DNA from: Chloroflexota bacterium
GTDB taxonomy: Bacteria; Chloroflexota; Anaerolineae; J102
NCBI GenBank assembly: GCA_013151415.1
Contig: JAADII010000153.1
Coordinates: 1-36,869, forward strand
Direction of reading: 5' to 3'
Length of the DNA stretch: 36,869 nt
Shown: positions 1 to 7,239 of the stretch, in pieces
Numbering within the stretch: position 1 is the stretch's first letter
Layout of the letters: each line of letters starts with the position of its first letter
The notes under the pieces: model-generated
Seen by the model: only the letters and a program-made list of their open reading frames with translations
Databases searched by the model: none
What the model was told of the DNA's origin: nothing
Program-made: the position numbers and the translations under genes

Positions 1-1215
1 AAAGACGCGCTTATTCGTTTTCGCGATCGGAACGGCATCGCGCTCATGTTGGTCGCGCCGTTGGTGCTGGCGGCCATTATGGGCGCGGCGTTTGGCGGTT
101 TTGGCCGCAGGGAGAACGCGAGCCTGAGCGCGATTCCCGTCGCTATTGTCGATGAGGATGGCGGCCCGATGGCCGCTGGGCTGGTGAACGCGCTCGAATC
201 CGAGGATTTGGCCGAGTTGCTGGCGCCGGTCGAGGCCGCGACCGCGGCCGAGGCCAGAAAGATGGTCGAGCAAGGGGAAGTGCGCGCGGCCGTGGTCATC
301 CCGGCCGGGTTTGGCGACGCGGTCGGAGCGCCCGTGGCTCCCCCCGCGACCCTCGCGCTTTTCACCGACCCGACCTCCACTTTCAGCCCCATCGTGGTGG
401 AGGCTGTGGTCACCGAGATGGTGAATCGCTTCAACGCGGGAAGCATCGGCGCGCAGGTCGCGGTGGAGCAATTGCTGGAACAACAAGCCGCGCTTGGCCC
501 CGAACTTATGCGGCTTGGCCAAGCCCTGACCGAGATCATGAGCGATTATACGTCGCAATCGCAGGGCGTCGCGCGCGTGGTCACTTTGCCTCGCGCGGGC
601 GAAACCGAGCCGCCCAATCCTCTGGCCTATTTCGCGCCCGGCATGGCCATTCTATTTCTCATGTTCACTCTGTTCGACGCGTCGCGGTCGTTGCTGGACG
701 AAGAGCGCGAGGGCACTTTGCAGCGCATGATGAGTTCGCCCACCTCGTTTGCTCAGATTCTGGCGGGCAAGAACGCCGGCGTCATGCTCACAGGCGTGTT
801 GCAGATGACCATTCTGGTGCTGGCGTCGAGTTTGTTGTTCGATCTGAGTTGGGGGCGTTCGCCCCTGGCCGTGGCGCTCATGATCATGGCCGTGGTCGCG
901 GCCGCGGCCAGCCTGGGCGCGCTGATTGTGGCCTTTGCCCGAGACGCTCGTCAGGCCGGCGTCATCGGTTCGGCCATCGCCCTGGCTTTCGCGGTTTTGG
1001 GCGGCAATTTCATCGACGCCAACGCTTATCCCGCCTGGATGCAGCCCCTGAGCAAGCTGACTATCAACCGCTGGGCTCTGGACGGCTTCACCGACCTTTC
1101 ATTGCGCGGGGGCGGGCTGGAGGATGTCTTGCTCGAGGCCGGCGTTTTGTTTGGCATGACGGCCATCTTCTTCACCCTCGCGGTCTGGCGTCTCCCGCGA
1201 CGTTTTGTGAGATAA
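1..1215 (+). CDS. ABC-2 type transporter permease (5' end outside window)
   Basis: This is the membrane subunit of an ABC-2 family exporter; the substrate is unknown and the ATPase is not in the window. The frame is open from base 1 and reads KDALIRFRDRNGIALMLVAP, which is typical of the cytoplasmic lead-in plus first membrane helix of such permeases. The ATG at 46 is therefore probably internal and the true start lies upstream. After the first helix comes a large extracytoplasmic domain (about residues 35-205) with a VAIVDEDGG strand. A cluster of about five C-terminal membrane helices follows, including LAYFAPGMAILFLMFTLF. The cytoplasmic loop DEEREGTLQRMMSSP is the family's conserved coupling-helix region. 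It is a paralog of the permease at 3081-4304, and the two may form a heterodimer. Family assignment is firm; cargo is not. Confidence 0.9.
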   Translation, partial: KDALIRFRDRNGIALMLVAPLVLAAIMGAAFGGFGRRENASLSAIPVAIVDEDGGPMAAGLVNALESEDLAELLAPVEAATAAEARKMVEQGEVRAAVVIPAGFGDAVGAPVAPPATLALFTDPTSTFSPIVVEAVVTEMVNRFNAGSIGAQVAVEQLLEQQAALGPELMRLGQALTEIMSDYTSQSQGVARVVTLPRAGETEPPNPLAYFAPGMAILFLMFTLFDASRSLLDEEREGTLQRMMSSPTSFAQILAGKNAGVMLTGVLQMTILVLASSLLFDLSWGRSPLAVALMIMAVVAAAASLGALIVAFARDARQAGVIGSAIALAFAVLGGNFIDANAYPAWMQPLSKLTINRWALDGFTDLSLRGGGLEDVLLEAGVLFGMTAIFFTLAVWRLPRRFVR

Positions 1216-1277
1216 CGCCCGCCTTCTCTCCTCTCACCCACTCACTTTTCTCCCATCGTGTTTCTGCACCCGACCCC

Positions 1278-1315
1278 GACGATAGGACGATGGACGATGA
1301 GACGATGGACGATGG
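1278..1315. repeat. GACGATG-type heptamer repeat
   Basis: The gap between the permease stop and the DUF2442 gene holds about five imperfect copies of GACGATG, some separated by one extra base. The same unit appears at 4309-4339 and 22801-22838, so it is a dispersed intergenic repeat. No gene is visible in 1216-1338. Confidence 0.6.
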
Positions 1316-1338
1316 CGCTCGCTCGCCCATTCGCCTGC

Positions 1339-1647
1339 TCACCCATTTGAGCCGCGTTTCTCGCGACTTTGCAGCCATCTTTGGAGCGAACGGCTGCTTT
1401 CGCGAGAGGGAATGCCCGCCAACAGATGCGCCACCTCGATATCTTCATCCAGATCCGGCCAATGAATGCCTTCGCCGTCGCCGATAAAACGCCAATGACT
1501 TCGCTCTTCGGGTGTTCCATGATAGAGCCGCGGAAACCAAGCCAGAGGAGCGCTTACCGTACGTCCGTCCTCCAACTCCACGACCAATTCCTCATCGGTG
1601 ATGTGCACATTTTGGGCTCGAACTTGCTCAATCACTAAAGTATGCAT
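1339..1647 (-). CDS. DUF2442 domain protein
   Basis: This is a 102-residue protein of the DUF2442 family, a small domain of unknown biochemical role that is often encoded beside DUF4160. Visible family features are the N-terminal strand pattern VHITDEELVVELEDGR, the SAPLAWFPRL segment, and the acidic, tryptophan-containing HWPDLDEDIEVAHLLAG near the end. I chose the ATG at 1647 over an in-frame ATG at 1728: the protein homology begins at MHTLVIEQ, and a GGAGG motif lies just upstream inside the end of the DUF4160 gene. The two frames overlap by 20 bases, so translation is probably coupled. The pair looks like a toxin-antitoxin-type module, but which partner would be the toxin cannot be told from sequence. 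Confidence 0.85.
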   Translation of the reverse strand: MHTLVIEQVRAQNVHITDEELVVELEDGRTVSAPLAWFPRLYHGTPEERSHWRFIGDGEGIHWPDLDEDIEVAHLLAGIPSRESSRSLQRWLQSREKRGSNG

Positions 1648-1864
1648 CCCAGGCCTCCATGAATTCTCGTTCGTGTGTTTCGACGAGTCGCTGTATTTTG
1701 CCGATTTCGTGAGCGCGAAATCGGCCACTCGATTGTAAGCGTACAGGATTCAGCCAAAACTTGGCGACATTTCTTTCACGCTCCACATGAATATGAGGCG
1801 GCTCGGTACGATCGCCTGCATAGAAGAAGAATCGATAAGGACCGATCAGCTTGATGGTCGGCAT
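1628..1864 (-). CDS. DUF4160 domain protein
   Basis: This is a 78-residue DUF4160 protein. The diagnostic motif is near the N-terminus: YRFFFYAGDRTEPPHIHVER, a basic/aromatic patch with the conserved EPPHIHV core. An arginine/histidine-rich helix follows. The frame is open back to 1963, but the start is placed at the ATG at 1864: AAGGAG sits nine bases upstream and homology begins at MPTIKLIG. It is the first gene of a two-gene unit with DUF2442 and overlaps it by 20 bases. A promoter-like pair lies at 1909-1938. The unit sits antisense between forward-strand genes and may have been inserted between the two ABC permeases. Function is not established. Confidence 0.85.
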   Translation of the reverse strand: MPTIKLIGPYRFFFYAGDRTEPPHIHVERERNVAKFWLNPVRLQSSGRFRAHEIGKIQRLVETHEREFMEAWDAYFSD

Positions 1865-1908
1865 TATTGGGTGCTCCTTAATCGAGCTTGTAACGCGTGG
1901 CTTTTTCG

Positions 1909-1938
1909 ATTGTCCATGATCCCGCTTTTCTTTGTCAA
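1909..1938 (-). promoter_or_regulatory. Candidate sigma-70-type promoter for DUF4160-DUF2442
   Basis: On the reverse strand there is a perfect TTGACA (1938-1933), an 18-base spacer and GACAAT (1914-1909). The -10 box lies about 45 bases before the DUF4160 start codon. Seen by eye only. Confidence 0.45.
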
Positions 1939-2051
1939 ATTCCATCCCCGCTCCTTCCCACATCCTTTTTTCTCTCTGTGTTCTCTCTATGGAACCTGTG
2001 TTCCCCTGAAGCTTTATCTATCTCGTAACTCTCTCCCAATGGAGCTTTTTC

Positions 2052-2999
2052 ATGTCACCTGAACTACATGTTGTTTTTGGAACCGGTCCGGTTGGTTGTT
2101 GGATTGCGCGCGCGTTGCGCGAGATGGATAAGCCCGTGCGCGCGGTGAATCGAAGCGGCGCCAGGCCGCAGCTCATGCCCGCGGAGGTCGAGGTCGTGGC
2201 CGCGGATGTCTCGGACGCGGCTCAGGCCATCGATGCCGCGCGGGGCGCGACCACCGTCTATCAGGCGGTGAACGCACCCTATCATCGCTGGCATGAGCTC
2301 TTCCCGCCGCTCCAGGCCGGCGCGATGGCCGCGGCCAAAGCTGTGGGAGCGCGCTACGTATCCATCGAAAACCTCTACATGTACGACTCATCCCAATCCA
2401 TACGCGAGGATTCGCCTTTTCGGCCTCGCTCCAAAAAGGGCGAGTTGCGGGCCAGGCTGGCCAATGAGGTGATGACCGCGCACGAACGCGGGGAGATACG
2501 CGCGACCGCGCTCCGTTCTAGCGATTATTACGGTCCCGGCGTGCTCCAGTCGGCCCTGGGCGAGCGGGTTTTCGCCAATCTCGTGGCCGGCAAAAAGGCG
2601 CAGGTCACGGCTTCGGCCGACACGCCGCATTCATGGGCCTACATCGAAGACGTGGGCCGGGCCGCGGCCGTTTTGGGAACCCGTGACGAAGCGTTGGGTC
2701 GCGCCTGGATCGCGCCTCATGCTCCGCCCTGCACGGCCGGCGACGTGGTTGCCAGGGCGGCCAACGCGCTCGATATCGACCCGCAACTCATGATCATCTC
2801 GCGGCGGATGATGCAGCTTGTCGGTCTGTTCAACCCCGACGCCAGGGCCGCGGTCGAGATGCTCTATCTCTTCCAGGAGCCTTTTGTGGTCGATAGCGCC
2901 CGCATTCAGGACGCCTTTGACCTGCAACCCACCCCCATCGACGTCGGCGTGGAACGAACCGTGCGCTGGTTCCAGGATTTTTCGCAAAAGCATGCCTAA
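2052..2999 (+). CDS. NAD-dependent epimerase/dehydratase family protein (SDR)
   Basis: This 315-residue extended short-chain dehydrogenase-like protein probably acts on a sugar-nucleotide or related substrate. The N-terminal Rossmann strand carries the dinucleotide motif VFGTGPVGCWIARAL (G-x-G-x-x-G). A second strand, VEVVAADVSDA, precedes the usual adenine-contact acidic residue. The middle has SIENLYMYDSS and, downstream, LRSSDYYGPGV, which is the atypical-SDR equivalent of the substrate-site loop. The classical YxxxK is not obvious, so it may belong to an NmrA-like or atypical subgroup. The start is supported by GGAG at 2041-2044, seven bases before the ATG. It lies 81 bases before an ABC permease gene; no functional link between them is evident. 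Confidence 0.85.
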   Translation: MSPELHVVFGTGPVGCWIARALREMDKPVRAVNRSGARPQLMPAEVEVVAADVSDAAQAIDAARGATTVYQAVNAPYHRWHELFPPLQAGAMAAAKAVGARYVSIENLYMYDSSQSIREDSPFRPRSKKGELRARLANEVMTAHERGEIRATALRSSDYYGPGVLQSALGERVFANLVAGKKAQVTASADTPHSWAYIEDVGRAAAVLGTRDEALGRAWIAPHAPPCTAGDVVARAANALDIDPQLMIISRRMMQLVGLFNPDARAAVEMLYLFQEPFVVDSARIQDAFDLQPTPIDVGVERTVRWFQDFSQKHA

Positions 3000-3080
3000 T
3001 CGCCCCTTGGCCCCATCGTCTTTTCGTCCTATGTCGATAACCCAAAGCCATTGGTCTAACAGGAGTTTCAATTCAACGCC

Positions 3081-4304
3081 ATGATCCGTCAGATCTACCA
3101 CATCGCCCGCGAGTATCTTCGAACCACCTACAGCAGCCGCGTGGTGCTCATCTTCGCCCTGCTCATGCCCCTGGCGTTCACGGCCGTGCTGGGAAGCGCG
3201 ATGAACGCGTTTTTCATGGATGACGAATCCGTGCGCTGGCCCGTGGCCGTGGTCGATGAGGACGAGGGCGTCTGGGGAGAGGCCCTCGTCGAGCGACTGC
3301 AGGCGCATCCTCAGCTTGCGGTCGAGTTATCCTCGCGCGCGGAGGCGCAGGCGCGCGTCGATGACGAAGACCTGGTCGCGGCCATTATCATTCCGGCCGA
3401 CTTTAGCCAGACCCTGGCCGCGGGCCGCGATCCCACCATCCTGCTATACCCCGGACCGCACGATTTGCAGGCCATCCAATCGGTGGAGCGGGTGGCCCGC
3501 GCGAGCGCGTCGAGGCTGGCGGGCGAGTTTCAGGCCGCGCACATTTCACTGCAAGCGGCCCGGAAGTTGAATCTGTTCGAGCGCAGCAACCTGAGCGAGG
3601 AGGCATACCTGCGCGAGGCGCTGGCGCGGGTGCAAACGCGCTGGGCCGAGTCCGCGCCTGTTTCGCTCGAGGTGCGGCCCGTGACGGCGTTGGCCGGGTC
3701 CGGTCAGCTTGAGAACGGATTCCAGCAGAGCTCGCCCGGCATGTTGGTCACTTTCGCGCTGGCCTTTTTGCTCAACGGCGCCATCGCGCTGATTTTGGAG
3801 CGAGAGCAAGGCACGCTGCGCCGGTTGCTGGTCATGCCCTTGCGCAAGAGCAGCATTCTCACGGGCAAGCTGGCGGGCATTTTCGCGGCCGGTTTGGCGC
3901 AATCGGCCGCGCTCATCCTGGCCGGCCGCGTGCTCTTCGGCGTGAATTGGGGGCAATCGCCCCTGGCTCTGGCTTTGATGGTGGTGACATTCAGCTTCGC
4001 GCTCACAGGCATGGGCATGATGATTGCCGGCGTCGCGCGCACCTACGCCCAGGCCAACGCGCTGGCGAACATCTTCATGTATAGCACGGCCGCGTTGGGC
4101 GGCGCATGGTGGCCTGTCGAGATCACGCCGGAGTGGATGCAGCGTCTAGCTCAGGTCACGCCCGCGTATTGGGCCATGCAAGGTTTTCATGACATCATCA
4201 CGCGCGGGTTGGGCGTTGACGCCGTGTTGCCCGAAGCCCTGATGCTGACTGCGTTTGGCCTGGGCTTCCTCGCGGTCGGCGCGTGGCGGTTTCGGTATGA
4301 GTAG
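3081..4304 (+). CDS. ABC-2 type transporter permease
   Basis: This is a complete 407-residue ABC-2 family permease. Layout: N-terminal amphipathic segment, a first membrane helix (VVLIFALLMPLAFTAVLG), a large extracytoplasmic domain of about 180 residues that starts with WPVAVVDEDEG, then five C-terminal helices. The conserved cytoplasmic loop is LEREQGTLRRLLVMP, and ILTGKLAGIFAAGLAQ follows it. The C-terminal half aligns by eye with the permease at 1-1215 (GKxAG, W-G-x-S-P-L-A-x-A-L-M, W-A-x-x-G-F). The pair are therefore paralogs, probably two halves of one exporter whose ATPase is upstream of the window. An AGGAG lies 16 bases before the ATG, which is a long spacing. Substrate unknown. Confidence 0.9.
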   Translation: MIRQIYHIAREYLRTTYSSRVVLIFALLMPLAFTAVLGSAMNAFFMDDESVRWPVAVVDEDEGVWGEALVERLQAHPQLAVELSSRAEAQARVDDEDLVAAIIIPADFSQTLAAGRDPTILLYPGPHDLQAIQSVERVARASASRLAGEFQAAHISLQAARKLNLFERSNLSEEAYLREALARVQTRWAESAPVSLEVRPVTALAGSGQLENGFQQSSPGMLVTFALAFLLNGAIALILEREQGTLRRLLVMPLRKSSILTGKLAGIFAAGLAQSAALILAGRVLFGVNWGQSPLALALMVVTFSFALTGMGMMIAGVARTYAQANALANIFMYSTAALGGAWWPVEITPEWMQRLAQVTPAYWAMQGFHDIITRGLGVDAVLPEALMLTAFGLGFLAVGAWRFRYE

Positions 4305-4308
4305 GTGG

Positions 4309-4339
4309 GACGATGAGACGATGAGACCATTGGACGATT
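4309..4339. repeat. GACGATG-type heptamer repeat
   Basis: Two clear GACGATG units followed by degenerate ones begin five bases after the permease stop codon. Same family as 1278-1315. The rest of 4305-4469 holds only a candidate promoter. Confidence 0.55.
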
Positions 4340-4353
4340 ATGCCGCACAAGGG

Positions 4354-4383
4354 TTGTTTTGATGTGGACACGCGTGCTACAAT
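4354..4383 (+). promoter_or_regulatory. Candidate sigma-70-type promoter for the antitoxin operon
   Basis: TTGTTT (4354-4359), an 18-base spacer and TACAAT (4378-4383) lie 86 bases before the Phd-type antitoxin ATG. The -10 box matches consensus in five of six bases. No experimental support. Confidence 0.4.
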
Positions 4384-4469
4384 GAGGCGATTGGCGTGAT
4401 GGCCGTCGCATAAGGAACGTTTGCGGTTGGAAAAACGGTGCTCACCATGTTTTGCGCGGAGGTTATTGA

Positions 4470-4751
4470 ATGCATACAACGCCTTTGACCATTCCAGAGC
4501 TGATGCGGAATTTTTCCCGCTATGTAAGTCGGGTGCTCCATCAAGAAGAGCGCTTTATTCTGATTGAAGGCCGTAAACCGGTGGCTGAACTGCGCCCAGT
4601 TTCGTCGGGACGGCTCCTGGGCGAACTAAGCTCATTGGTGAATGCCTTACCCAAGCTGGATCCGACTGACGCCGACAGCTTTGCAGAAGATGTGACGAGA
4701 ATACGCTATGAACTTGAAAGAGAGGAGCTTCGAGATCCATGGGAGTCCTGA
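4470..4751 (+). CDS. Type II antitoxin, Phd/YefM-like (partner of a lost VapC)
   Basis: This 93-residue protein has the Phd/YefM N-terminal DNA-binding fold: TIPELMRNFSRYVSRVLHQE, then the strand pair FILIEGRKPVAELRPV, which matches the usual I-x-x-x-G-x-P-V-A-x-L pattern. Its C-terminal tail (ADSFAEDVTRIRYELEREEL, ending DPWES) is the kind of flexible toxin-neutralising segment seen in Phd-type antitoxins paired with PIN-domain VapC toxins. In such operons the toxin start overlaps the antitoxin stop. Here the overlap exists (ATG at 4739, stop at 4749-4751), but the toxin frame ends after 13 codons. It is therefore an apparent orphan antitoxin, probably still autoregulatory. Confidence 0.8.
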   Translation: MHTTPLTIPELMRNFSRYVSRVLHQEERFILIEGRKPVAELRPVSSGRLLGELSSLVNALPKLDPTDADSFAEDVTRIRYELEREELRDPWES

Positions 4752-4780
4752 TCGACGCGTTTTTTTGTACGTTGAGGTGA
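4739..4780 (+). pseudogene. VapC (PIN toxin) N-terminal remnant
   Basis: Starting inside the last codons of the antitoxin, an overlapping frame reads MGVLIDA and then FFCTLR before a stop. MGVLIDT is the standard start of VapC/PIN ribonucleases, in which the aspartate is the first metal ligand. Everything after the sixth or seventh residue is gone, so about 120 codons appear deleted and the next gene starts four bases later. The remnant is short, so the identification rests on the operon position and overlap as much as on the residues. Confidence 0.6.
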
Positions 4781-4784
4781 AGAA

Positions 4785-5090
4785 ATGAAACCCCAAATCG
4801 ACCTACCGGAAGAGCGAATTGCAAAGTTTTGTCAGAAAAATCATATTCGACGCCTCTCAGTTTTTGGTTCGGCCTTGCGCGCGGATTTCAACGAGGATAG
4901 CGACATCGACATATTGGTTGAATTCGAGCCGCGTCATACGCCAGGGCTTTTGGGAATGGCTCGTATGGAGCGTGAATTGTCCGCGCTGTTGGGGGGAAGA
5001 CGAGTGGACCTGCGCACACCTGAAGACCTGAGTCGCTATTTTAGAGAGCGGGTGTTGCGCGAAGCGAAGGTGCAATATGCGCGAGGATGA
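4785..5090 (+). CDS. MNT-type nucleotidyltransferase domain protein (MntA-like antitoxin)
   Basis: This 101-residue minimal nucleotidyltransferase carries the catalytic signature [21 protein letters not shown]28-S29, then D40 and D42 as the metal-binding pair. A third acidic position is in [11 protein letters not shown]. In the known MntA-HepT systems such a protein is the antitoxin and adenylylates a HEPN ribonuclease encoded immediately downstream. A GAGGTGAAG ribosome-binding region precedes the ATG. The next frame (5077-5178) begins like a HEPN toxin but stops after 33 residues, so the partner is broken. All catalytic residues are kept, so the enzyme could still be active on another HEPN protein or another target. 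Confidence 0.85.
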   Translation: MKPQIDLPEERIAKFCQKNHIRRLSVFGSALRADFNEDSDIDILVEFEPRHTPGLLGMARMERELSALLGGRRVDLRTPEDLSRYFRERVLREAKVQYARG

Positions 5091-5178
5091 CATTGTCCGC
5101 CTACGGCACATGCGCGATGCGGCTCAAGAGGCGATTCAGTTTGCTTATGAAGTTCATCCGCAATTGTCTCACCGATAA
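5077..5178 (+). pseudogene. HEPN toxin (HepT-like) N-terminal remnant
   Basis: The frame overlaps the end of the MNT gene by 14 bases and reads [20 protein letters not shown], which is the common start of HepT-like HEPN proteins. After about 24 residues the similarity fades and a stop follows at 5176-5178. The catalytic R-x4-6-H motif of HEPN ribonucleases, expected near the C-terminus, is absent. The sensor-kinase gene begins inside this remnant in another frame, suggesting a deletion that joined the two. Confidence 0.65.
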
Positions 5179-6337
5179 TACAACCAGCCTGGTGGGCATT
5201 ATCGCGCCGGCGCTCATCGGCGGCGTGGGGGTGTTGTTCTTTTTCCTGGATGCGCTGCCCTATCGCTGGTTGGCGCTGGCGCTGACCACGCTGTTCATGG
5301 CGCTCATCGCCTCCATGTTCACCGCGTCCTGGTGGTATGAATCCAATGCGCGACGACGGCTGCTTTTGGGGTTGATGATCGTGAGCGTGGTGGCGTTGCT
5401 TCTGCTGCCGCCCCATTTCGACGTTTTTCTCGTCCTCTTTTTCGTCATCAGCGTCAACGCCGCGCTCGTGCTCGAGCCGGATGAATGGCGGTGGTGGATT
5501 GCTGGCTTTGCGGTCATCGCGGTGCTCTACTTTTACTTTCGCACCCAAACCCTCAACGGGGTTCTGGCCTCGTTCGTCTATATCGCGGGCTTCTATTTTT
5601 TCGCCGCGTTCGCCAAGGCCATGACCGACGCCCGCGACGCGCAGGCCGAGAGTCAACGACTCTATCAGGATTTGCAGGCCGCGCACCGGCAATTGCAGGA
5701 CTACGCGGAGCAGGTGGAGCAGTTGGCCGTGATGGAGGAGCGGAGCCGCCTGGCGCGCGAGATGCACGACACATTGGGGCATCGGCTCACCGTGGCCGCG
5801 GTGCAGTTGGAGGCCGCGCAACGCCTGGTGGACCGCGATCCCGAACGGGCCAAGAGCATGATGGCGACCGTGCACGAGCAGGTGAACGAAGCTTTGGGCG
5901 AGCTTCGCCGCACCGTGGCCGCGCTGCGCGCGCCGCTCGAAGAAGATTTATCGCTGACGCAGTCGCTGACTCGCCTGGCGGACGCTTTCCAGGCGGCCAC
6001 GGGCGTTCAGGTTGACCTCGACTTGCCCGAAGTTTTGCCCGATCTACCGCCCGCATTGCGCAACGCGCTCTATCGCGCGGCCCAGGAATCGCTGACCAAT
6101 GTACAGAAACACGCGCACGCTTCCCGCGTGTGGCTGGAACTGCGCTGTCAGAACGGTTCCGTCAGTCTACGCGTGAGCGATGACGGCGTCGGTCTTGCGG
6201 AGCGCGCGAGCTCATCCGGCTTTGGCGTCAAAGGATTGAGAGAGCGGGCCGCTCAACTCGGCGGTGAATTTCAGCTTAAGACCCGTCCCGAAGGCGGCGC
6301 GGAGGCCAGCTTCCACGCGCCATTAAGTAATTTATGA
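5147..6337 (+). CDS. Sensor histidine kinase, HisKA_3 (NarL/LuxR-type) family
   Basis: This is a membrane sensor kinase of about 396 residues. Roughly six hydrophobic helices fill residues 10-165 with little extracytoplasmic sequence, suggesting it senses within or near the membrane. A short coiled coil follows. The dimerisation/phosphoacceptor domain reads EERSRLAREMHDTLGHRL with His at about residue 207. The HATPase_c domain carries RAAQESLTNVQKHAHA (N box), VSDDGVGL and GFGVKGLRERAAQLGG (G boxes). In this family the kinase phosphorylates a LuxR-type regulator, and one is encoded next (6473). The start is uncertain: in-frame ATGs at 5087, 5117 and 5147 all lie within the HEPN remnant and none has a clear ribosome-binding site. 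5147 gives the most typical N-terminus. Confidence 0.88.
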   Translation: MKFIRNCLTDNTTSLVGIIAPALIGGVGVLFFFLDALPYRWLALALTTLFMALIASMFTASWWYESNARRRLLLGLMIVSVVALLLLPPHFDVFLVLFFVISVNAALVLEPDEWRWWIAGFAVIAVLYFYFRTQTLNGVLASFVYIAGFYFFAAFAKAMTDARDAQAESQRLYQDLQAAHRQLQDYAEQVEQLAVMEERSRLAREMHDTLGHRLTVAAVQLEAAQRLVDRDPERAKSMMATVHEQVNEALGELRRTVAALRAPLEEDLSLTQSLTRLADAFQAATGVQVDLDLPEVLPDLPPALRNALYRAAQESLTNVQKHAHASRVWLELRCQNGSVSLRVSDDGVGLAERASSSGFGVKGLRERAAQLGGEFQLKTRPEGGAEASFHAPLSNL

Positions 6338-6437
6338 CTTGAAGCTTGAGCGGCTTGAGATATGAGGCGAAAGCATCGGCGTCTCGCTTGGCATACAACC
6401 AGACGAACATAGACCATAAGACGAAGATGGACGAAGC
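6337..6437 (+). repeat. 101-bp dispersed repeat, copy 1
   Basis: This 101-base stretch starts on the last base of the kinase stop codon. It matches the reverse complement of 35656-35756 at 96 of 101 positions with no gaps. It sits between the kinase and its response regulator. No credible gene is encoded in it. Its 3' part (GACGAACATAGACCATAAG) resembles the purine-rich repeats of the 35.4-35.6 kb island. Confidence 0.9.
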
Positions 6438-6472
6438 AAAACAAGGTTGCCTCCTCCCCCAAACCACGCCTT

Positions 6473-7120
6473 ATGATCCGACTTCTATTGGTGGATGACC
6501 AACGTTTGATGCGCGAGGGCCTGCGCACGCTGCTCGAGCTGGAGGATGACCTGGAAGTGGTGGGCGAGGCCGAGAACGGTCGCGAGGCCCTGGCGCTCTA
6601 TGAAGCCACGCGGCCCGATGTGGTGCTGATGGACATCCGCATGCCCGAAATGGATGGTGTGGAAGCCACGCGGCGGCTGCGCCAACGCTGGCCCGACGCG
6701 CAGGTCATCATCCTCACCACTTTCGACGACGACGAATACGTGTTCGATGGACTGCGCGCGGGCGCGCAGGGCTATCTGCTCAAGGCCGTGTCGGCCGAGG
6801 AGTTGGCCGACGCCATTCGCACGGTGGCCGCGGGCGCCGCGCTCATCGACCCCTCGGTCACGCGCAAGGTGGTGGCCGAGTTCGCGCGGCTTTCTCGGCC
6901 CGAACACAAGCCCTCGCTCCCGCCCGAGCCCCTTTCCGAGCGCGAAATGGAGGTGTTGCGCCTGTTGGCCGAAGGGTTTACGAATCGCGAGATCGCGCAG
7001 CGGCTTTTCCTGGCCGAGGGCACGGTGAAGAACTACGTGAGCCACATTCTCGACAAACTGGGCGCGCGCGACCGCACCCAGGCCGCGCTTCGGGCGAGGG
7101 AGATGGGGGTGTTGGATTGA
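6473..7120 (+). CDS. Response regulator, NarL/LuxR family
   Basis: This 215-residue response regulator is the likely partner of the kinase at 5147-6337. The receiver domain (residues 1-120) is canonical: LLLVDDQ with the acidic pair D8-D9, phosphoacceptor D54 in VVLMDIRMPEMDG, T82/T83 in ILTTFDDDEYV, and K104 in GYLLKAVSAEE. The C-terminal LuxR-type helix-turn-helix (about 150-210) reads SEREMEVLRLLAEGFTNREI, then GTVKNYVSHILDKLGARDRT. Phosphorylation should promote dimerisation and DNA binding. The 135-base gap from the kinase contains the 101-bp repeat; such pairs usually overlap or nearly touch, so the repeat probably moved in. Target genes are unknown; the GH/PGRP genes downstream are candidates by position only. 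Confidence 0.95.
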   Translation: MIRLLLVDDQRLMREGLRTLLELEDDLEVVGEAENGREALALYEATRPDVVLMDIRMPEMDGVEATRRLRQRWPDAQVIILTTFDDDEYVFDGLRAGAQGYLLKAVSAEELADAIRTVAAGAALIDPSVTRKVVAEFARLSRPEHKPSLPPEPLSEREMEVLRLLAEGFTNREIAQRLFLAEGTVKNYVSHILDKLGARDRTQAALRAREMGVLD

Positions 7121-7134
7121 GTGGGAGAATGCAC

Positions 7135-7164
7135 TTGGTCAACAAACGCTAAATACTGTATACT
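7135..7164 (+). promoter_or_regulatory. Candidate sigma-70-type promoter for the GH/PGRP genes
   Basis: TTGGTC (7135-7140), an 18-base spacer and TATACT (7159-7164) lie 76 bases before the start codon at 7240. This suggests the large gene has its own promoter rather than reading through from the response regulator. Confidence 0.45.
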
Positions 7165-7194
7165 TAAAACATCAGCGTCATCCGCATTCGACCC

Positions 7195-7222
7195 ACGCAA
7201 TACGTAACACGCAATACGCACC
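7195..7222. repeat. ACGCAAT heptamer repeat, four units
   Basis: Four consecutive 7-base units read ACGCAAT, ACGTAAC, ACGCAAT, ACGCACC, directly before the ribosome-binding site of the 7240 gene. Related units in the opposite orientation occur at 15837-15857. Confidence 0.7.
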
Positions 7223-7239
7223 CTTTCCGGAGCGTTACT

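Noticed and set aside
5087..5146. Longer N-terminus for the sensor kinase
   Set aside because: The frame is open, but these codons coincide with the HEPN remnant and add no recognisable sequence. Kept only as an alternative.
6360..6437. Small conserved peptide encoded by both copies of the 101-bp repeat
   Set aside because: The antisense frames give similar peptides in both copies, but this follows from DNA identity. There is no ribosome-binding site and the flanking frame differs.
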